5,248 nucleotides of DNA from Lachnospiraceae bacterium (GTDB taxonomy: Bacteria; Bacillota; Clostridia; Lachnospirales; Lachnospiraceae), in the NCBI GenBank assembly GCA_003542935.1, contig DPJQ01000218.1, positions 867 to 6,114 of the forward strand. Direction: 5' to 3'. The notes under the pieces are model-generated. The model saw nothing but the letters and a program-made list of their open reading frames with translations. It had not been told where the DNA came from and made no database searches. A program made the translations under genes and the position numbers. Below, piece by piece: positions 5,205-5,248 of the stretch; positions within the stretch are counted from its first letter, which is position 1; each line of letters begins with the position of its first letter.

Positions 5205-5248
5205 CTTTGAGTTACAGTCCAGCAGCAATGTCATTTACTTAAGCCCGG

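Noticed and set aside
5111..5248. Cobalamin riboswitch upstream of the corrinoid operon
   Set aside because: The leader after the predicted start is only about 37 bases, and no B12-box-like or structured region is visible.
1..5248. CRISPR array, tRNA, rRNA or insertion sequence
   Set aside because: No spaced direct repeats, tRNA-like cloverleaf, rRNA signature or transposase sequence was seen on either strand.

Overview
The window looks like part of an anaerobic Firmicutes genome, most likely a gut-type Clostridia (Lachnospiraceae or Eubacteriaceae-like). This rests on moderate GC content, purine-rich AGGAGG-type ribosome sites, extended -10 promoters, a GH36 alpha-galactosidase, a YcgR-like PilZ protein and a methyltransferase-type corrinoid protein. 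The taxon is an inference; no RNA gene is present to anchor it.

Layout. Bases 1-563 (+) are the remains of an alpha-galactosidase: an N-terminal/early-barrel part joined out of frame to the last ~40 codons, with the catalytic middle missing. Bases 632-1354 (+) encode a two-domain PilZ protein with an intact c-di-GMP motif, started by GTG behind a strong ribosome site. Bases 1423-3741 (+) encode the most unusual protein: a full-length but degenerate GroEL-like (Cpn60) chaperonin of about 550 residues, fused in frame to a DUF1638 domain of 222 residues. It has its own promoter, and a perfect GT-N-TA-N-AC palindrome lies at its expected transcription start. Converging on it from the right (-) is a two-gene operon running from an almost perfect consensus promoter at 5181-5154: a corrinoid (B12-binding) protein at 5110-4472, followed with a one-base TAATG overlap by a GntR/HutC-type regulator at 4472-3753.

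How the parts may work together. From family knowledge, DUF1638 genes tend to sit beside corrinoid-dependent methyltransferase genes. The corrinoid protein here and the DUF1638 fusion next to it therefore suggest one methyl-group metabolism module, with the GntR protein as its local switch, possibly acting at 1387-1398. No methyltransferase or reductive activator is in the window; one might lie beyond 5248. The chaperonin half has lost all three aspartates that GroEL uses for ATP hydrolysis, is rich in cysteines, and carries DUF1638 where GroEL has its GGM tail. It is better seen as a repurposed scaffold or assembly factor, perhaps for the corrinoid protein, than as a folding machine. An in-frame ATG with its own Shine-Dalgarno at the domain junction could also give free DUF1638. 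The pseudogene and the PilZ gene appear unrelated to this module.
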